Assembly (NCBI GenBank): GCA_964506785.1
Contig: CAZDME010000055.1
Span: 1 to 8,819, forward strand
Origin: CAZDME01 sp964506785 [NCBI: uncultured bacterium]
GTDB taxonomy: Bacteria > CAZDME01 > JAYEMH01
DNA length: 8,819 nucleotides
Reading direction: 5' to 3'
A program made the position numbers and the translations under genes. The notes under the pieces are model-generated. The model worked only from the letters and a program-made list of their open reading frames with translations. It was not told the DNA's origin and made no database searches. Positions 8,723 to 8,819 of the stretch are shown here, one piece after another; positions within the stretch are counted from its first letter, which is position 1, and the number at the start of each line of letters is the position of its first letter.

Positions 8723-8729
8723 AGGAGGT
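8723..8729 (+). promoter_or_regulatory. Strong ribosome binding site of the last gene
   Basis: AGGAGGT lies 7 nt before the ATG at 8737. It is the best-matched Shine-Dalgarno sequence in the window and suggests high expression of the truncated gene. Confidence 0.75.
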
Positions 8730-8736
8730 AAATAAA

Positions 8737-8819
8737 ATGAGTAGAATAAGTAAAGCAGGGTTAATAGTATTAATCTTAGGAGTGTTTGTTTTTACCGGAA
8801 TGGGCGGTGCTTGGGCGGA
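8737..8819 (+). CDS. Start of an exported protein, cut by the window end
   Basis: Only 27 complete codons are visible. They encode a classic signal peptide: MSRISK, a hydrophobic core (AGLIVLILGVFVFTG), then MGGAWA with likely cleavage after the final Ala. The gene begins 18 nt after the previous stop and has a very strong ribosome binding site, so it belongs to the riboswitch-controlled transcript and may be its main product. Nothing of the mature protein is visible, so no function can be assigned. Confidence 0.75.
   Translation, partial: MSRISKAGLIVLILGVFVFTGMGGAWA

Overview
The window reads as a chromosomal contig from an uncultured bacterium. It carries a replication/topology cluster on the left and an envelope, pilus and secreted-protein region under cyclic di-GMP control on the right. 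The taxon cannot be fixed from the sequence alone. Moderate GC, many Lys codons, a GyrB with an E. coli-type insertion, pilin-like genes next to unrecognised exported proteins, and GEMM-I riboswitches would fit a candidate phylum such as Omnitrophota or a neighbour. That placement is a weakly held inference.

Left part (1-3681, + strand): the 3' two thirds of dnaN (sliding clamp), a short intergenic stretch with a palindromic and tandem repeat, a DciA/DUF721 gene, and complete gyrB. This is the usual bacterial dnaN-(recF)-DUF721-gyrB neighbourhood, but recF is not between dnaN and the DUF721 gene. GyrB has a Lys-rich N-terminal extension and a long charged insertion after the TOPRIM domain.

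Middle part (3689-7370, - strand, convergent with gyrB): reading leftward from 7370 there are three type IV pilin/pseudopilin-like genes arranged like pilV-pilW-pilX or gspI-gspJ-gspK. The last is only 69 codons long. Next come a 451-aa exported protein with its own predicted promoter, a 53-aa membrane or secreted peptide, and a 262-aa protein with hydrophobic segments at both ends. I do not recognise the last three.

Right part (7371-8819): a divergent control region has two near-consensus sigma70-type promoters whose -35 hexamers lie back to back, 7 bp apart. The leftward promoter serves the pilin genes. The rightward one drives a leader with two tandem c-di-GMP-I (GEMM-I) riboswitches. Each riboswitch is followed by an intrinsic terminator whose 5' arm is the conserved 3' strand of its own aptamer. 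Downstream are a small ORF, a basic exported protein of unknown function, and the start of another exported protein cut by the window end.

The most notable system is this two-gate c-di-GMP-controlled transcript of unknown secreted proteins, divergent from and promoter-coupled to a minor-pilin operon. It would be a sensible arrangement for switching a surface or attachment programme, but the function of the output genes is unknown.
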